A stretch of 63,536 bases of DNA from JBKQHQ01 sp052148715 (GCA_052148715.1 JBKQHQ010000213.1:1-63536); one strand, 5' to 3'. Counted from the stretch's first letter, positions 1-9,693 are shown. The notes: generated by a model from the letters alone, not told the origin. Numbers and translations: made by a program.

Positions 1-464
1 CCGGGCACCAAGTCGCGCGCTGCCGGCGTGACCCACTTGCCATCGCGTTTCACCCTGGCCTTGATTGCCAGCGTGGCCTTCAGGGCGGCTATGGCGTTGC
101 CCGCCTGGTGCTCTTCCCAAAATCCGACGACCGCATTCGCCAAAAGCAAAACAAGGATGATGCCGAAGTCCGGCCAATGCCGGGCCGCCGCCGACAGGAT
201 CACCGCGACCTCGATCATCCACGGGATCGGACCCCAAAAATAGCTGAGGAATTTCAGGAGCTCATTGGTCTTCTTTTCTTCAATCTCGTTCGGCCCATAT
301 TGGGTCAGCCGTTTCTGCGCCTCGGCCTGGGTGAGACCGTTCGGCGACGAGCCCAATTTTTTCTCCACCTCCGGGAGAGGCAGCGATTTCAAATCGTCGT
401 TGGGGACGGGTTTTGGTCCCGGCTTGGATGCGGGAGCCTTGGGCTGGGCGGCATTCGGTTCCAT
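1..464 (-). CDS. Plasma-membrane-type proton-efflux P-type ATPase, N-terminal part (cut by window edge)
   Basis: This frame opens with ATG at 464 and runs off the left edge of the window, giving about 154 residues. They match the start of bacterial and fungal PMA-type H+-ATPases: a Pro/Ala-rich lead, the cation-ATPase N-terminal motif GLTQAEAQKRLTQYGPNEI, the first membrane hairpin beginning LKFLSYFWGPIPWMIE, a second hydrophobic helix, then FWEEHQAGNAIAAL and the entry to the actuator domain (RDLVPG). The catalytic aspartate lies outside the window. A purine-rich RBS (aaggaac) precedes the start. By family it would pump protons out of the cytoplasm using ATP. It lies 144 bp downstream of the PhaC-like hydrolase on the same strand. 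A decayed copy of its 5' end lies inverted at about 14990-15335. Confidence 0.85.
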   Translation of the reverse strand, partial: MEPNAAQPKAPASKPGPKPVPNDDLKSLPLPEVEKKLGSSPNGLTQAEAQKRLTQYGPNEIEEKKTNELLKFLSYFWGPIPWMIEVAVILSAAARHWPDFGIILVLLLANAVVGFWEEHQAGNAIAALKATLAIKARVKRDGKWVTPAARDLVP

Positions 465-608
465 GATGGGTGTTCCTTCTTTCTTTGCTATGCCCCAGGC
501 TTCGAGAGTTGCGGGATACTTGTCGTGACGTTCATGTCCTCTTCATTGCGGCAGTGTTAGCCAGTACAGCGCTGCGGTAATGTCGGTAGAGATCTGTGAT
601 CTCAGCGT

Positions 609-1724
609 TTACTGGGCAGCGATCCACCGGGCGATCTGCGGCCAATCTTCCTTCAACGTGCGCGCTCCCATGAAAAGTCCGATATGGCCGCCAGGCACCG
701 TCTTTTGAACGATGCGCTGCTTTGGCGTCCCGAGATATTTTGCGGCATCGAGGACCTGCTCGGGTGTCGTGATATCGTCAGCAGCACCAGCCAGCAGGTA
801 CGCCGGGCAAGTGATATTGTGAAGGTTGAGCTTTCGTCCCAACCCGATGAATTCGCCCTTGGCAAGGCGATTCTCCTTGAAGAGCTGCGTGATCACTTGG
901 AGGTACCAGCGGCCCGGCAGGTCGATCGGATTTTCATACCAGCTCTCGAATGTCTCCTCCTTTTTGAGATACGCCGGGTCGTCGATGTTCTCATAGAGAT
1001 CGATTTGGTCTTGAATATAGTGCTGCTCAGGGTGCATGTTTTTCCAGCCTTGCAGCATGTACTTACCCTTCATCAGTCCGCCGCCAAGGGACACCAGCTC
1101 CTCGTAGAACGATGCGGAGGATTTTTGAACCATGCGTTTGATGGGCCCGTTGCCGGCATTGGTGTCGATGGGTGCGCCCGCGAGCACCAGTGAGTTTATT
1201 TTGTCGGGGAACCGCGCCGCCACCATGGCCGCGACCCAGCCACCCTGACAAAGCCCGACAAGATTCACGCGCCCGCCGAGATCGTCAATCGCGACAATGA
1301 CCTCTGCGAGATAGTTGTCGATGTCCAGATCCTTCATATCCTCGGTGGCCGACTTCCAATCGGTCAAGGCAACATGGCCAATTCCATTGGCCAGAAGAGT
1401 CTCAACCAGGCTCTGGCCTTTATGGTAGTCGGCAATCATGGCCGTATGACCGGCATGGGGGGCGTCGACAAGCGTCGGAATCCCGCCCGGCTTTCCGTAA
1501 TCGCGCAGCACCATGGTTCGAAGATCGAGACGTGCTTTGTTCGGCGTCGCAAGCGTGGGCCTCAGGTCGTCATGGATCTTGATCTCTTCCTCGACGAATT
1601 TAATGTTCTTCGCGTAAAGCTCGGTACTCTCTTCAAGCATGGCCGTCGCCATCGCCATCGGCCAGAACGCAGGGACGCTCAGTAGTGATAGATGGGAAGA
1701 TTTAACGGATGGCTTGTTTGGCAT
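609..1724 (-). CDS. PhaC-like alpha/beta hydrolase with cysteine nucleophile box (371 aa)
   Basis: A 371-residue alpha/beta hydrolase. The nucleophile elbow is GLCQGGW with Cys159, the G-x-C-x-G-G form of PHA synthases rather than the G-x-S-x-G of lipases. The likely triad partners are Asp316 or Asp317 (LAGAADDITTP) and His347 (VPGGHIGLFMG). Its length fits class III PhaC or short PhaC-like hydrolases. No signal peptide is evident, so a cytoplasmic role at granules or on acyl-CoA is likely. AGGA precedes the ATG at 1724. It sits near the end of the pha-adh-pta-ackA operon. It could polymerise hydroxyacyl-CoA, or cleave or transfer hydroxyacyl groups; the sequence does not decide. The larger DUF3141 protein at 36451-38823 carries the same type of box in the second pta-ackA cluster. 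Confidence 0.8.
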   Translation of the reverse strand: MPNKPSVKSSHLSLLSVPAFWPMAMATAMLEESTELYAKNIKFVEEEIKIHDDLRPTLATPNKARLDLRTMVLRDYGKPGGIPTLVDAPHAGHTAMIADYHKGQSLVETLLANGIGHVALTDWKSATEDMKDLDIDNYLAEVIVAIDDLGGRVNLVGLCQGGWVAAMVAARFPDKINSLVLAGAPIDTNAGNGPIKRMVQKSSASFYEELVSLGGGLMKGKYMLQGWKNMHPEQHYIQDQIDLYENIDDPAYLKKEETFESWYENPIDLPGRWYLQVITQLFKENRLAKGEFIGLGRKLNLHNITCPAYLLAGAADDITTPEQVLDAAKYLGTPKQRIVQKTVPGGHIGLFMGARTLKEDWPQIARWIAAQ

Positions 1725-1733
1725 GACTAATCC

Positions 1734-2015
1734 TTATGTTCCTCGGTGAATGAATGGAAACAGACCCTGCGAGTAGCGAGAGCCTGATTTTGTTTCGGAC
1801 ATTGATCCGGATGACCCTGAGACGTTCTGGTTGGCGGGCCCGGAAACCTGTGACTTGGGACGTGGCTGCCGTCGCCCAACCGCTTCTGTGCCGGTCAGGG
1901 TCATCTCCGGCGCCTTGGCCAACGTGTTCGCGATCGCCTCTTCTTGTCTCATGCTTGTTTCCCGCATCGGTGACTGGGTTCGTGCCGTGTTATCGTTTCC
2001 AATCCGTGCCATCAT
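1734..2015 (-). CDS. Possible small protein between ackA and the PhaC-like hydrolase (93 aa)
   Basis: An open frame of 93 codons starting at 2015 inside the 3' end of ackA and filling most of the gap before the hydrolase. It is hydrophilic, Ser/Gly/Pro-rich and has no recognised domain. An internal ATG gives a shorter 71-residue form beginning MRQEEAIANTLAKAPEM. No convincing RBS is visible. It could be a real operon gene, a relic, or chance. I recognise no family. Confidence 0.25.
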   Translation of the reverse strand: MMARIGNDNTARTQSPMRETSMRQEEAIANTLAKAPEMTLTGTEAVGRRQPRPKSQVSGPANQNVSGSSGSMSETKSGSRYSQGLFPFIHRGT

Positions 2016-3195
2016 CGTTAATCAGGCGCCATATGTGGCGCGCAATCATCAGATCTTCGTCCGTGGGAATGGCCCACACGGAGGCCGTGCTGCCGGTTAT
2101 CGTGATCCTGGGGCCGCCTGCGGCGTTCGCCACTTCATCAAGGCGCACACCGAGCCATGCGGCTTGCTCACAAGCTCGGCGCCGGATTTCCGGGGCATGC
2201 TCACCGATGCCCGCGGTGAAGACCAGCGCGTCCAGCCCGCCAAGGGCCGCGGCAAGTGATCCCAGCTCTCGACTGATCCGGTAGACGAACAAGGTGACGG
2301 CATTGGCCGCGTGAGGGTCCTCGCTCGCCAACAGGGTCCGCATGTCATCGCTGATGCCGGAAACGCCGAGCAAGCCGGACGAATGATAGAGCAGGTCGCT
2401 CACGGCCTGCGCCGTCATGCCTTTCTCCTGTATCAGGTAGAGAACGACGCCCGGATCGAGGTTGCCGCAGCGGCTGCCCATGGGAAGGCCGTCGAGTGCG
2501 GTGAAGCTCATGGTCGTTGCCATGCTCTTGCGACGGCGCATCGCGCACATGCTGGCGCCGCTGCCCAGGTGGGCGACGACAACGCGACCATCGGCTTCTG
2601 CCGGACCAAGGATGTCCGGAAGGACGCTGGCGATGTATTCATAGGAAAGTCCATGAAATCCGTAGCGCCGAATCCCCTCGGCCGCGAGCCGGCGCGGCAG
2701 CGCGAAGGCAGTGGCGACTTCAGGCTGAGTATGGTGGAAGGCGGTGTCGAAGCACGCGATCTGTAGCAATGCGGGGTGAAGCTTAGAAAGGGCAGCGATG
2801 GCGGCAAGGTTATGGGGTTGATGGAGCGGTGCCAGCGGAATGAGGCGGCGTAGCTCGGCGATCACCGACGCGTCGATACGAACCGGTGCGGTATAGAGTT
2901 GTCCGCCGTGCACCACCCGATGCCCGGCCGCGACCAGTCGATGGTCCTGAAAGTGGGCTTCGAGCCAGCGCAGAAGCGCCGCGAGCGCATCCTCATGGGT
3001 GGTTCCCTGCGCGAGATACTGATCGACCAGCGACGCTCCGGCGCGGTCTTTCGCCGCAAAATGCACACGGTGCCCGATGCCCTCGCACGCGCCTTCACAG
3101 ATGAGGCCCTGTCGGCTCGGACGCGCGTGCCCTGCAAAGAGCGAGAACTTAATGCTCGACGAACCGGCGTTCAGGACGAGGATGGCATCGCTCAC
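1990..3195 (-). CDS. ackA: Acetate (acyl) kinase, first copy
   Basis: A 401-residue ASKHA kinase that transfers phosphate from an acyl-phosphate to ADP, yielding the acid and ATP. Visible signatures are LNAGSSSIKFSLF near the N terminus, HRVVHGG, the CFDTAFHHTQP catalytic segment, RRYGFHGLSYEYI, AHLGSGASMCA and FTAGIGEHAPEIR. The start is GTG at 3195, and its GTGA overlaps the TGA of the upstream phosphotransacylase (stop 3192-3194), so the two are translationally coupled. The pairing with a short Pta and with PHA genes suggests acyl-CoA to acid plus ATP conversion under respiratory limitation. Substrate could be acetate, propionate or butyrate. A second copy lies at 40262-41488. Confidence 0.93.
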   Translation of the reverse strand: MSDAILVLNAGSSSIKFSLFAGHARPSRQGLICEGACEGIGHRVHFAAKDRAGASLVDQYLAQGTTHEDALAALLRWLEAHFQDHRLVAAGHRVVHGGQLYTAPVRIDASVIAELRRLIPLAPLHQPHNLAAIAALSKLHPALLQIACFDTAFHHTQPEVATAFALPRRLAAEGIRRYGFHGLSYEYIASVLPDILGPAEADGRVVVAHLGSGASMCAMRRRKSMATTMSFTALDGLPMGSRCGNLDPGVVLYLIQEKGMTAQAVSDLLYHSSGLLGVSGISDDMRTLLASEDPHAANAVTLFVYRISRELGSLAAALGGLDALVFTAGIGEHAPEIRRRACEQAAWLGVRLDEVANAAGGPRITITGSTASVWAIPTDEDLMIARHIWRLINDDGTDWKR

Positions 3196-4115
3196 GAGTT
3201 CGCCCCCGTCTTGTGGCGTGCCAGCAGCAAGGCGATCGCGCAGGAGCCGAGCCTGGCGAGGGTCTTGTCGGCGCGGCTCGTCAGAATGATCGGCACGCGC
3301 GCGCCGAGCACGATGCCGGCGATCTCCGCCTCGGCCAGATATTCTAGCTGCTTCGCCAGCATGTTGCCGGCTTCGATATCGGGCACGACGAAAATATCCG
3401 CCTGACCGGCAACCGGCGAGACGATCCCCTTGGTCCTGGCGGCTTCAGCGGAGACGGCATTGTCGAAAGCCAGCGGCCCGTCGAGGATGCCGCCGGTAAT
3501 CTGACCGCGATCGGCCATCTTGCACAGTGCAGCCGCGTCGATCGTGGACTTGATTTTTGACGTCACGGTCTCGACCGCGGAGAGGATGGCGACTTTCGGG
3601 CACTCCACGCCGAGTGCGTGCGCGAGGTCGATCGCATTCTGAACAATGTCAACCTTGTCTTCAAGCGTCGGATAGATGTTGATAGCGGCGTCGGTGATAA
3701 AGAGCGCCCGCGGATAATCCGGAGCGTCGATGACGAACACGTGGCTCATGCGCCGGGCGGTCCGCAGCTTTTCCTCGTTGACGATCGCGCCCATGAACTC
3801 GTCGGTGTGGAGGCTGCCTTTCATCAGCGCCTCGACTTTGTGGTCACGCGCGAGCGCGACCGCTGCAGCCGCCGCCGCGTGGCTGTGCTCCGTCGGGACG
3901 AGTTCATAGGGGGAGAGGTCGAGCTTGGCCCGATCCGCTGCGGCACGGATCTTGGTCTCGGGTCCGACCAGGACTGGGACGATGAGTTTTTCCTTGGCGG
4001 CCTCGACCGCACCAAGCAGCGACACGGTGTCCACCGGGTGGACCACCGCCGTGCGGATCGGCGCGAGCCCGCGTGTTTTTTGAATGAACTCTTGGTGGTG
4101 ACGGCCCTTCATCAT
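3192..4115 (-). CDS. Phosphate acetyl/butyryltransferase (short Pta/Ptb type)
   Basis: A 307-residue phosphotransacylase exchanging CoA for phosphate on acyl-CoA. Characteristic pieces are EALMKGSLHTDEFMGAIV, RRMSHVFVIDAP, ITDAAINIYPTLEDKVDIVQ, AILSAVETV, GGILDGPLAFDNA and the C-terminal AGNMLAKQLEYLAEAEIAGI. Two adjacent ATGs at 4115 and 4112 are the likely starts; the frame extends further upstream without family similarity. It lacks the long N-terminal domain of enterobacterial Pta and the MaoC domain of its paralogue at 38823-40247. It overlaps ackA by four bases. Ptb-like use of butyryl-CoA is possible and would suit a PHB-linked operon. Confidence 0.9.
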   Translation of the reverse strand: MMKGRHHQEFIQKTRGLAPIRTAVVHPVDTVSLLGAVEAAKEKLIVPVLVGPETKIRAAADRAKLDLSPYELVPTEHSHAAAAAAVALARDHKVEALMKGSLHTDEFMGAIVNEEKLRTARRMSHVFVIDAPDYPRALFITDAAINIYPTLEDKVDIVQNAIDLAHALGVECPKVAILSAVETVTSKIKSTIDAAALCKMADRGQITGGILDGPLAFDNAVSAEAARTKGIVSPVAGQADIFVVPDIEAGNMLAKQLEYLAEAEIAGIVLGARVPIILTSRADKTLARLGSCAIALLLARHKTGANS

Positions 4116-4212
4116 CCGTGGTCTCCAGTCCGAAGAACGAAGCGACTTCACCCCAGGAATGTGACAGCCGGCGTTGCCGGTTAGCGCGGCAGCCCGTTCA
4201 CCTTCGCAACGC

Positions 4213-5250
4213 TCACGCCTCGATGAGAACCTTGAGTGCATTGGTCTTGGCCGCCGCGCCGAACGTCTCGTAGGCATCCATGATCTTGTCGAGCTTGAAG
4301 CGATGCGTGATCAGCCGCTTGGGATCGATCCTGTGCGACTGCACCGTCTTCAGGAGCATCGGTGTCGTGACGGTGTCGACGAGCCTGGTCGTGATGGCAA
4401 TGTTGCGATCCCACAGGCGCTCCAGGTGAAGATCCACCTTGACCCCGTGCACGCCAATATTGGCGATGATGCCGCCGGGCGCCACGATATCCTCGCAGGT
4501 CAGAAAGCTTGCGGGCACGCCGACCGCTTCGATGGCCGTATCGACCCCGCGGCCGGCGGTCATCTTCATGATCGTCTCGACCGCCTTGCCGTCCTTGTTG
4601 TTGATGGTCGTCGTGGCGCCGAAGCGGGAGGACAATTGCAGGCGGTTATCATCCATGTCGATCATGATAACTTCGGCCGGCGAATAGAACTGCGCGGTGA
4701 GCAAGGCTGCGAGCCCGATGGGGCCGGCGCCGATGATGGCGATGGTCGAGCCCGGTTGAACCTTGCCGTTGAGCACGCCGCATTCAAAACCCGTGGGCAG
4801 GATGTCGCTCAGCATGACGAGAGCGTCTTCATCCGCGCCTGCGGGAATGTGATAGAGACTGGTATCGGCGAAAGGAATGCGGACATATTCGGCCTGGGTG
4901 CCGTCAATCTTGTTGCCGAGAATCCAGCCGCCATTGACGCAATGCGAGTACATGCCGCGGCGGCAATAGTCGCATTTTCCGCAAGACGAGACGCACGACA
5001 CGATCACACGATCGCCGACATGAAACGCGGTGACCGCCGCTCCGACCTTGTCGACCACGCCGATGCCCTCGTGGCCCAGAATGCGGCCGGGCGCGCAAGT
5101 CGGCACGTCACCTTTGAGAATGTGCAGATCGGTACCGCAGATCGTCGTCTTGACAATTTTGACAATGGCGTCCGTTGGCGCAGAGATTTGCGGCATCGGA
5201 CGATCTTCCAGAGTCTTGTTTCCCGGTCCGTGATAGACGAGAGCCTTCAT
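4213..5250 (-). CDS. Zinc-dependent alcohol dehydrogenase (MDR family)
   Basis: A 345-residue medium-chain dehydrogenase. The catalytic-zinc region is ICGTDLHI with GHEGIG, the structural-zinc loop is CGKCDYCRRGMYSHC (four Cys), and the nucleotide-binding motif is GAGPIGLAALL followed by the acidic MIDMDDNRL, favouring NAD(H). Overall it resembles bacterial Adh of the isopropanol/acetaldehyde type. It sits between phaA and pta in the operon, 77 bp below phaA and 97 bp above pta. In this context it could dispose of reducing power by reducing an aldehyde, or oxidise an alcohol feeding acyl-CoA. Substrate cannot be read from the sequence. Confidence 0.92.
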   Translation of the reverse strand: MKALVYHGPGNKTLEDRPMPQISAPTDAIVKIVKTTICGTDLHILKGDVPTCAPGRILGHEGIGVVDKVGAAVTAFHVGDRVIVSCVSSCGKCDYCRRGMYSHCVNGGWILGNKIDGTQAEYVRIPFADTSLYHIPAGADEDALVMLSDILPTGFECGVLNGKVQPGSTIAIIGAGPIGLAALLTAQFYSPAEVIMIDMDDNRLQLSSRFGATTTINNKDGKAVETIMKMTAGRGVDTAIEAVGVPASFLTCEDIVAPGGIIANIGVHGVKVDLHLERLWDRNIAITTRLVDTVTTPMLLKTVQSHRIDPKRLITHRFKLDKIMDAYETFGAAAKTNALKVLIEA

Positions 5251-5327
5251 AGCTGTTCTCCATGGCTTCGGAATTTTGCTTCCGTCAGCGTCATTCGGGT
5301 CGCCTACTCAAATCAGAATTGCCGGTG

Positions 5328-6515
5328 TCAATTCATCGCCTTCAGCACTAGCGCGATCCCTTGACCTCCTCCGATGCACAGTGTCACGACGCCGCGCTCG
5401 ATGCCGTCGCGTTTCATCGAATGAAGGAGGCGGGTGGTCAGCACGGCGCCCGTCGCACCGATCGGATGACCGTGCGCGATGGCACCGCCTTCGACGTTCA
5501 CGATGTCTTCGGCCAAACCGAGTTCCCGCGTCACCGCGATAGCGATCGCGGCGAAGGCCTCGTTGATCTCGATGCGCTGAATGTCGGCGATCTTCCAGCC
5601 GGCGCGCGCGAGCGCCTGGCGCACGGCAGGAATGGGCCCAAGCCCGAACATTCCCGGCTCGACCGCGCCAATGCCGTAGGAAATAAGCCGCGCCATCGGA
5701 TTAAGCCCCTGCTTTTCAGCCCATCCACGTTCCGCGACGATCATCGCCGAAGCGCCGCTGTTCAAACCGGGTGCATTGCCGGCGGTAATCGTTCCGTCCT
5801 TTCGGAAAGCCGGATGGAGCTTGGCGAGGCTCTCCATCGTGGTGTCCGGCCTGTTGTGTTCGTCCTTGTCGAAGACTTTCACGCCCTTGTGGCCGCGAAT
5901 CTCGACCGGCGTAATCTCTTCCTTAAACTTCCCGGCCGCCTGCGCTGCCGAAAAACGTTGCTGCGACCGCAATGCCCAGCGATCCTGTTGTTCGCGGGTG
6001 ATTTGGCGAGACTTGACCAAATCTTCCGTGTGCCATCCCGAATGCTCGCCGGAAAACGCGTCGTTGAGGCCATCGCGCAACATGCTGTCGTAGAGTTGCG
6101 CGTCGCCCATTCGGTAGCCCCATCGGCCCTGTGCGACGAGGTAGGGCGCCATGTCCATGTTCTCCATGCCGCCGGCGACGGCGCTGTCGAGCAAGCCGAG
6201 CATGACCTCCTGTGCCGCCGAGGCGATCCCTTGCGCGCCGGAGCCGCAGACGCGGTTGACCGTCATGGCGGGCACATCGACCGGTATCCCGCCATTGACA
6301 GCGGACTGCCGCGCCGGATTCATTTTGTTGCCGGCCTGGACCACGTTGCCCATCACCACCGTTCCAACCTTCGCCGGGTCGAGTTTCGAGCGGGTCAATA
6401 CCGCCTTGATGGCAGTCGTGCCGAGATCCGGCGCCGATACCGTTTTCAAGCTCCCGTCGTAGGTTCCGATCGGGGTCCGCACGGCTTCACACAGGACAAT
6501 TTCACGCGTGGCCAT
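5328..6515 (-). CDS. phaA: Acetyl-CoA acetyltransferase (beta-ketothiolase) of PHB synthesis
   Basis: A 395-residue thiolase condensing two acetyl-CoA into acetoacetyl-CoA. The nucleophile is Cys90 in VNRVCGSGAQGI; His350 lies in GHPIGATG and the second catalytic Cys380 in CIGGGQG, matching classical spacing. The start at 6515 (MATREIVLCEAVRTPIG) is chosen by homology. The reading frame is open well upstream only because a frameshift in phaB drops that gene into the same frame. It lies just below phaB and above the alcohol dehydrogenase, as in a PHB operon. Confidence 0.95.
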   Translation of the reverse strand: MATREIVLCEAVRTPIGTYDGSLKTVSAPDLGTTAIKAVLTRSKLDPAKVGTVVMGNVVQAGNKMNPARQSAVNGGIPVDVPAMTVNRVCGSGAQGIASAAQEVMLGLLDSAVAGGMENMDMAPYLVAQGRWGYRMGDAQLYDSMLRDGLNDAFSGEHSGWHTEDLVKSRQITREQQDRWALRSQQRFSAAQAAGKFKEEITPVEIRGHKGVKVFDKDEHNRPDTTMESLAKLHPAFRKDGTITAGNAPGLNSGASAMIVAERGWAEKQGLNPMARLISYGIGAVEPGMFGLGPIPAVRQALARAGWKIADIQRIEINEAFAAIAIAVTRELGLAEDIVNVEGGAIAHGHPIGATGAVLTTRLLHSMKRDGIERGVVTLCIGGGQGIALVLKAMN

Positions 6516-6576
6516 TTCTTTCACTCCTGTTCGAGATTCGCAGTCGGTCTCCCTGCATAGCACCGGCCGGCACCGG

Positions 6577-7333
6577 TCATAGTCGCAATCCGCCGTCGAT
6601 CTCCAGAATTCGATCGTGTAGTCGTTCTGTAGAATGAAGAGCGCAGCGCGCGCGATCTCCTCGGGTCGCGCGAACCGGCGCAACGGAATGGTCGACACGA
6701 TCTTATCTTTCACCTTCGGCGGAATGGCCGCCACCATGCGCGTGTCGCTAAATCCCGGAGCGATGCCGGTAACGCGAATGTTGTGGCGCGCGAGTTCCTT
6801 GGCCCAGGTCACCGTCATGGCGGCGAGGCCGGCCTTGGCCGCAGCGTAGTTCGTTTGTCCAACATTGCCGGCGCGAGAAATGCTGGAAATGTCGATGATC
6901 ACGCCGCCACGGCCGCTCTCGATCATCTGCACAGCGGCCTCACGGGCGCACAGGAACACGCCTCTGAGGTCAACCGCGATCACCCTATGGAAGTCCGTAA
7001 GCGACATTTTTCTCTGCACTTGCCGTCCGCCGCCTTTACCAACAGGGCGTCGCTGGTGATGCCAGCATTGTTGATGAGGCCATCGACGCCGCCGAAGTCC
7101 TTGCGGACGCTGTTGAACAGCGCCTCGACCGCCGGCTCGTCGGTCACGTCGGCCGGGTAGTCTTTGGCCTTGCCACCTGCTTTCGCGCAGAGCCGTACCG
7201 TGTTTTGGAGTTTTGCGTGATCGAGATCGACCAGCGCGAGCTTGGCGCCCTGGCCGGCAACGATCTCCGCCATCTTCTGACCGAGCCCTTGCGCAGCCCC
7301 CGTGACGACGATCACCTTGCTCTGCAGATCCAT
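6577..7333 (-). pseudogene. phaB: Acetoacetyl-CoA reductase (SDR) with two single-base frameshifts
   Basis: The N-terminal half (from ATG 7333) has the Rossmann motif VVTGAAQGLGQ and NNAG. The C-terminal half, in another frame, has SSISRAG, the catalytic TNYAAAK (Y-x3-K) and LRRFARPEEIA; a third frame ends in ILEIDGGLRL and a TGA at 6577-6579. Frames change near 7019-7022 (aag/tgcag, restored by one G) and near 6608-6613 (atc/gaattc, restored by one G). Restoring both gives 252 residues, the normal PhaB length. The protein would reduce acetoacetyl-CoA to (R)-3-hydroxybutyryl-CoA with NADPH. Both lesions are single missing bases, so sequencing error is as likely as true decay. Confidence 0.85.
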
Positions 7334-7404
7334 CTACTACTCCAAGACCACTTCCAATCTCGAAGTGGCTCCGACCGGCCGTGTACCCGATCGTCTCCTT
7401 TTGC

Positions 7405-9230
7405 TTACTTCATGAAGACGTAGCGTCCCGGTGCATCCTCGATCGCCGCGAAGCCGGCTCCCGCGTCGCCGAGCGGCGGCGGCGGAACCGGCTCGCCGGA
7501 GCGCGCGGCAAGCCACGTGCGCCATGCCGGCCACCACGAACCCTCATGCGGCTCGTGTCCGGCAAGCCATTTTTCCGGATCGATATAGGGCTTGCCGTGC
7601 TCACGCGCCGCCATGCGGAAATGCCGATGCGGGTGTCCCGGCTCGGACAATATCCCCGCGTTGTGTCCGCGATTTGTCAGGACGAAAGTGATCGGAGCCT
7701 CGGTCAAAAGATGCAGCTTGAAGACCGAGTGCCAAGGGGCGACGTGGTCGTGCTCCGTGGAGACGGCGAAGAGGGGCGCCCGGATGTCGGGCAGCGCCAC
7801 CGGCCGGCCAGCCACTTCGAACCGGCCCTCGGCGAGGTCGTTGTTGAGAAAAAGCGACCGCAGATATTGCGAATGCATGCGGAAGGGCATGCGTGTCGCA
7901 TCGGCGTTCCAGGCCATGATGTCGATTGGAAAGGATTCCTCGCCCATCAGGTAGTCGTGGATGCTGCGCGACCAGATCATATCGTTCGATCGCGCTATCT
8001 GGAACGCCCCGGCCATCTGCCTGGAGTCGAGGTAGCCGCGCTCCCACATCATGTCTTCGAGGAACGTGACCTGGCTGTCGTTGATGAACAGCATCATCTC
8101 CCCGGCCTCGGTGAAGTCGACCTGGGCGGCGAACAGGCTCAGGCTCGCCAACCGCTCGTCGCCGTCGCGCGCCATGGCCGCGGCTGTAATTGCGAGCAGC
8201 GTTCCGCCGAGGCAATAGCCGACCACATGCACTTTGCGGGCGCCGGTGATGGCGGTTGCCGCCTTGATCGCCGGCAGCACGCCCTCGGTGCGATAATCGT
8301 CGAAACCGACGTCGCGATCCTCGGCGCCCGGGTTCTTCCAGGAAACCATGAATACGGTGAAGCCTTGCAGGGTGAGGAACTTCACCAGAGAATTCGCCGG
8401 CGACAGGTCGAGGATGTAGTATTTCATGATCCAGGCCGGGACGATCACGATCGGCTCGGGGCGGACGCGGTCAGTTTGAGGCGCGTATTGGATGATTTCT
8501 GCAAGACGTGTGCGCAGGACAACTTTGCCCGGCGTCACCGCCACTGTTTCCCCACCTTGAATGCCTCCGTGCCGCGCGTCGGCGCGCCGCTTCGCGCTCG
8601 CGTCAAGTCGGCGATCCAGTTCGCGTAACCGCGCACCAGGTTGACGCACGACTCGGCGCGTGTGCGCGCAAGGACCTCCGGGTTAGTGGCGATAAAATTT
8701 GAGGGAGCGACGGTATCGAGGAGCTGCCGCGCCGTGAAATTTGCCATGTCGTCGTGGCGCTGGCTCACGCCGCGCACATGTGTCGTGGCCGCGTCCCACC
8801 AGCGCTCGATCGACAAAAAGTTGTGAGCGTAGACGTTAAACGGAAAAGCCTGCCAGTCCGGCGCGCGAAAGCGATCATCGTGCGGCAATGCGCGCTCGGA
8901 TGGGTCGTCCGGCGAGCCGGACGCTGATTGCATGGCGAAGGCTAAATTCCCCGCGGCTCCGGCGATCGCTTGCTGTGCCAGATCGGCCCGCTTGCCGGGC
9001 GAGAAAGCAAGATGCACCCACCAATCGAAAAAAGCTCCTCCCAGCGCGGCCGGCGATAGGCCCAACGTGGCCTGGGCAATGGCCGCATGCGCCGCACGGT
9101 CGATAACCTGGAATCCAGTGTCGGAAGACGATTCCTGAACTGCAGTCCCTTCAGCTGCGGTTTGGCTCGCTCGCGGCACTACAGTGTGACGCGCGTGGAC
9201 GATAGCGACAGGCGGCATGATCACCTCCAC
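7405..9230 (-). pseudogene. phaC: Class I PHA synthase with one single-base frameshift
   Basis: Two frames together give a 608-residue class I PhaC, the usual length. The N-terminal frame (from 9230; an internal ATG at 9218 is an alternative) carries the PhaC_N region (WQAFPFNVYAHNFLSIERWW, then NPEVLARTRAESCVNLVRGY) and ends just after EAFKVGK. The rest continues in the next frame at TVAVTPGKVVLRTRLAEIIQY. The break lies in the GGGGAAA run (plus-strand 8547-8553), and one extra A restores it. The C-terminal frame has the synthase box GYCLGG (Cys340 in restored numbering), Asp in STEHDHVAPW and His in NRGHNAG. It would polymerise (R)-3-hydroxyacyl-CoA on granules. The homopolymer position makes a sequencing artefact plausible. 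Confidence 0.88.
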
Positions 9231-9247
9231 TGCACTCGCTCGGCCGA

Positions 9248-9643
9248 CTACGTGCTGAGGCCGCCACCGCCTTTGATCAGCGAACCGTTGGGCAGCAGGC
9301 GGGTGGCCGCCTCCGTGAACTTGTGGGTATCGGCGAGAAGATGCTTGCCGTCTTCCGCCATCATTTCAAACCGCCGGCTGGTCCACTCCTGGTATGCCGC
9401 CATCGCGTCCGGGATGGAACGCGCTGCCGTCAATTTGGAGGCAAGCTCGGAAGCAAGATTTGCTTCCGATTGGGCGCGACCAAACCATTGACGGTTCATC
9501 TCCTGGAGCTTTCCAAGAAGCTCCGTCTGGGTGAAGACCAACTCCTCAACGCGCTTTTTTCCCATCTCGGCGAACTCGGCGGGCATCAGATTGGACGACG
9601 AGAATTTTTCTGCGCGTTCAGTGTGGGATTCTTTTTGGGCCAT
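9248..9643 (-). CDS. phaP: Phasin family protein (PHA granule surface)
   Basis: A 131-residue amphipathic helical protein with the phasin pattern: FAEMGKKRVEELVFTQTELLGKLQEMNRQW, then SEANLASELASKLTAARSIPDAMAAYQEW and RRFEMMAEDGKHL. Phasins coat PHA granules and control their number and size. It is the first gene of the operon, 17 bp before phaC and 51 bp after a FixK/FNR-type box. AGGGAG-like purines lie just before the ATG at 9643. High phasin synthesis would follow directly from the promoter. Confidence 0.88.
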   Translation of the reverse strand: MAQKESHTERAEKFSSSNLMPAEFAEMGKKRVEELVFTQTELLGKLQEMNRQWFGRAQSEANLASELASKLTAARSIPDAMAAYQEWTSRRFEMMAEDGKHLLADTHKFTEAATRLLPNGSLIKGGGGLST

Positions 9644-9693
9644 GACGAGACTCCCTCGAGCGACTTAGATTACTCTCCCCAGAAACTCCAGCT

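Noticed and set aside
5328..7019. Apparent SDR-thiolase fusion protein
   Set aside because: It arises because frameshifts in phaB place its C-terminal half in the thiolase frame. The thiolase has its own start at 6515, and phaB has its own stop in a third frame.
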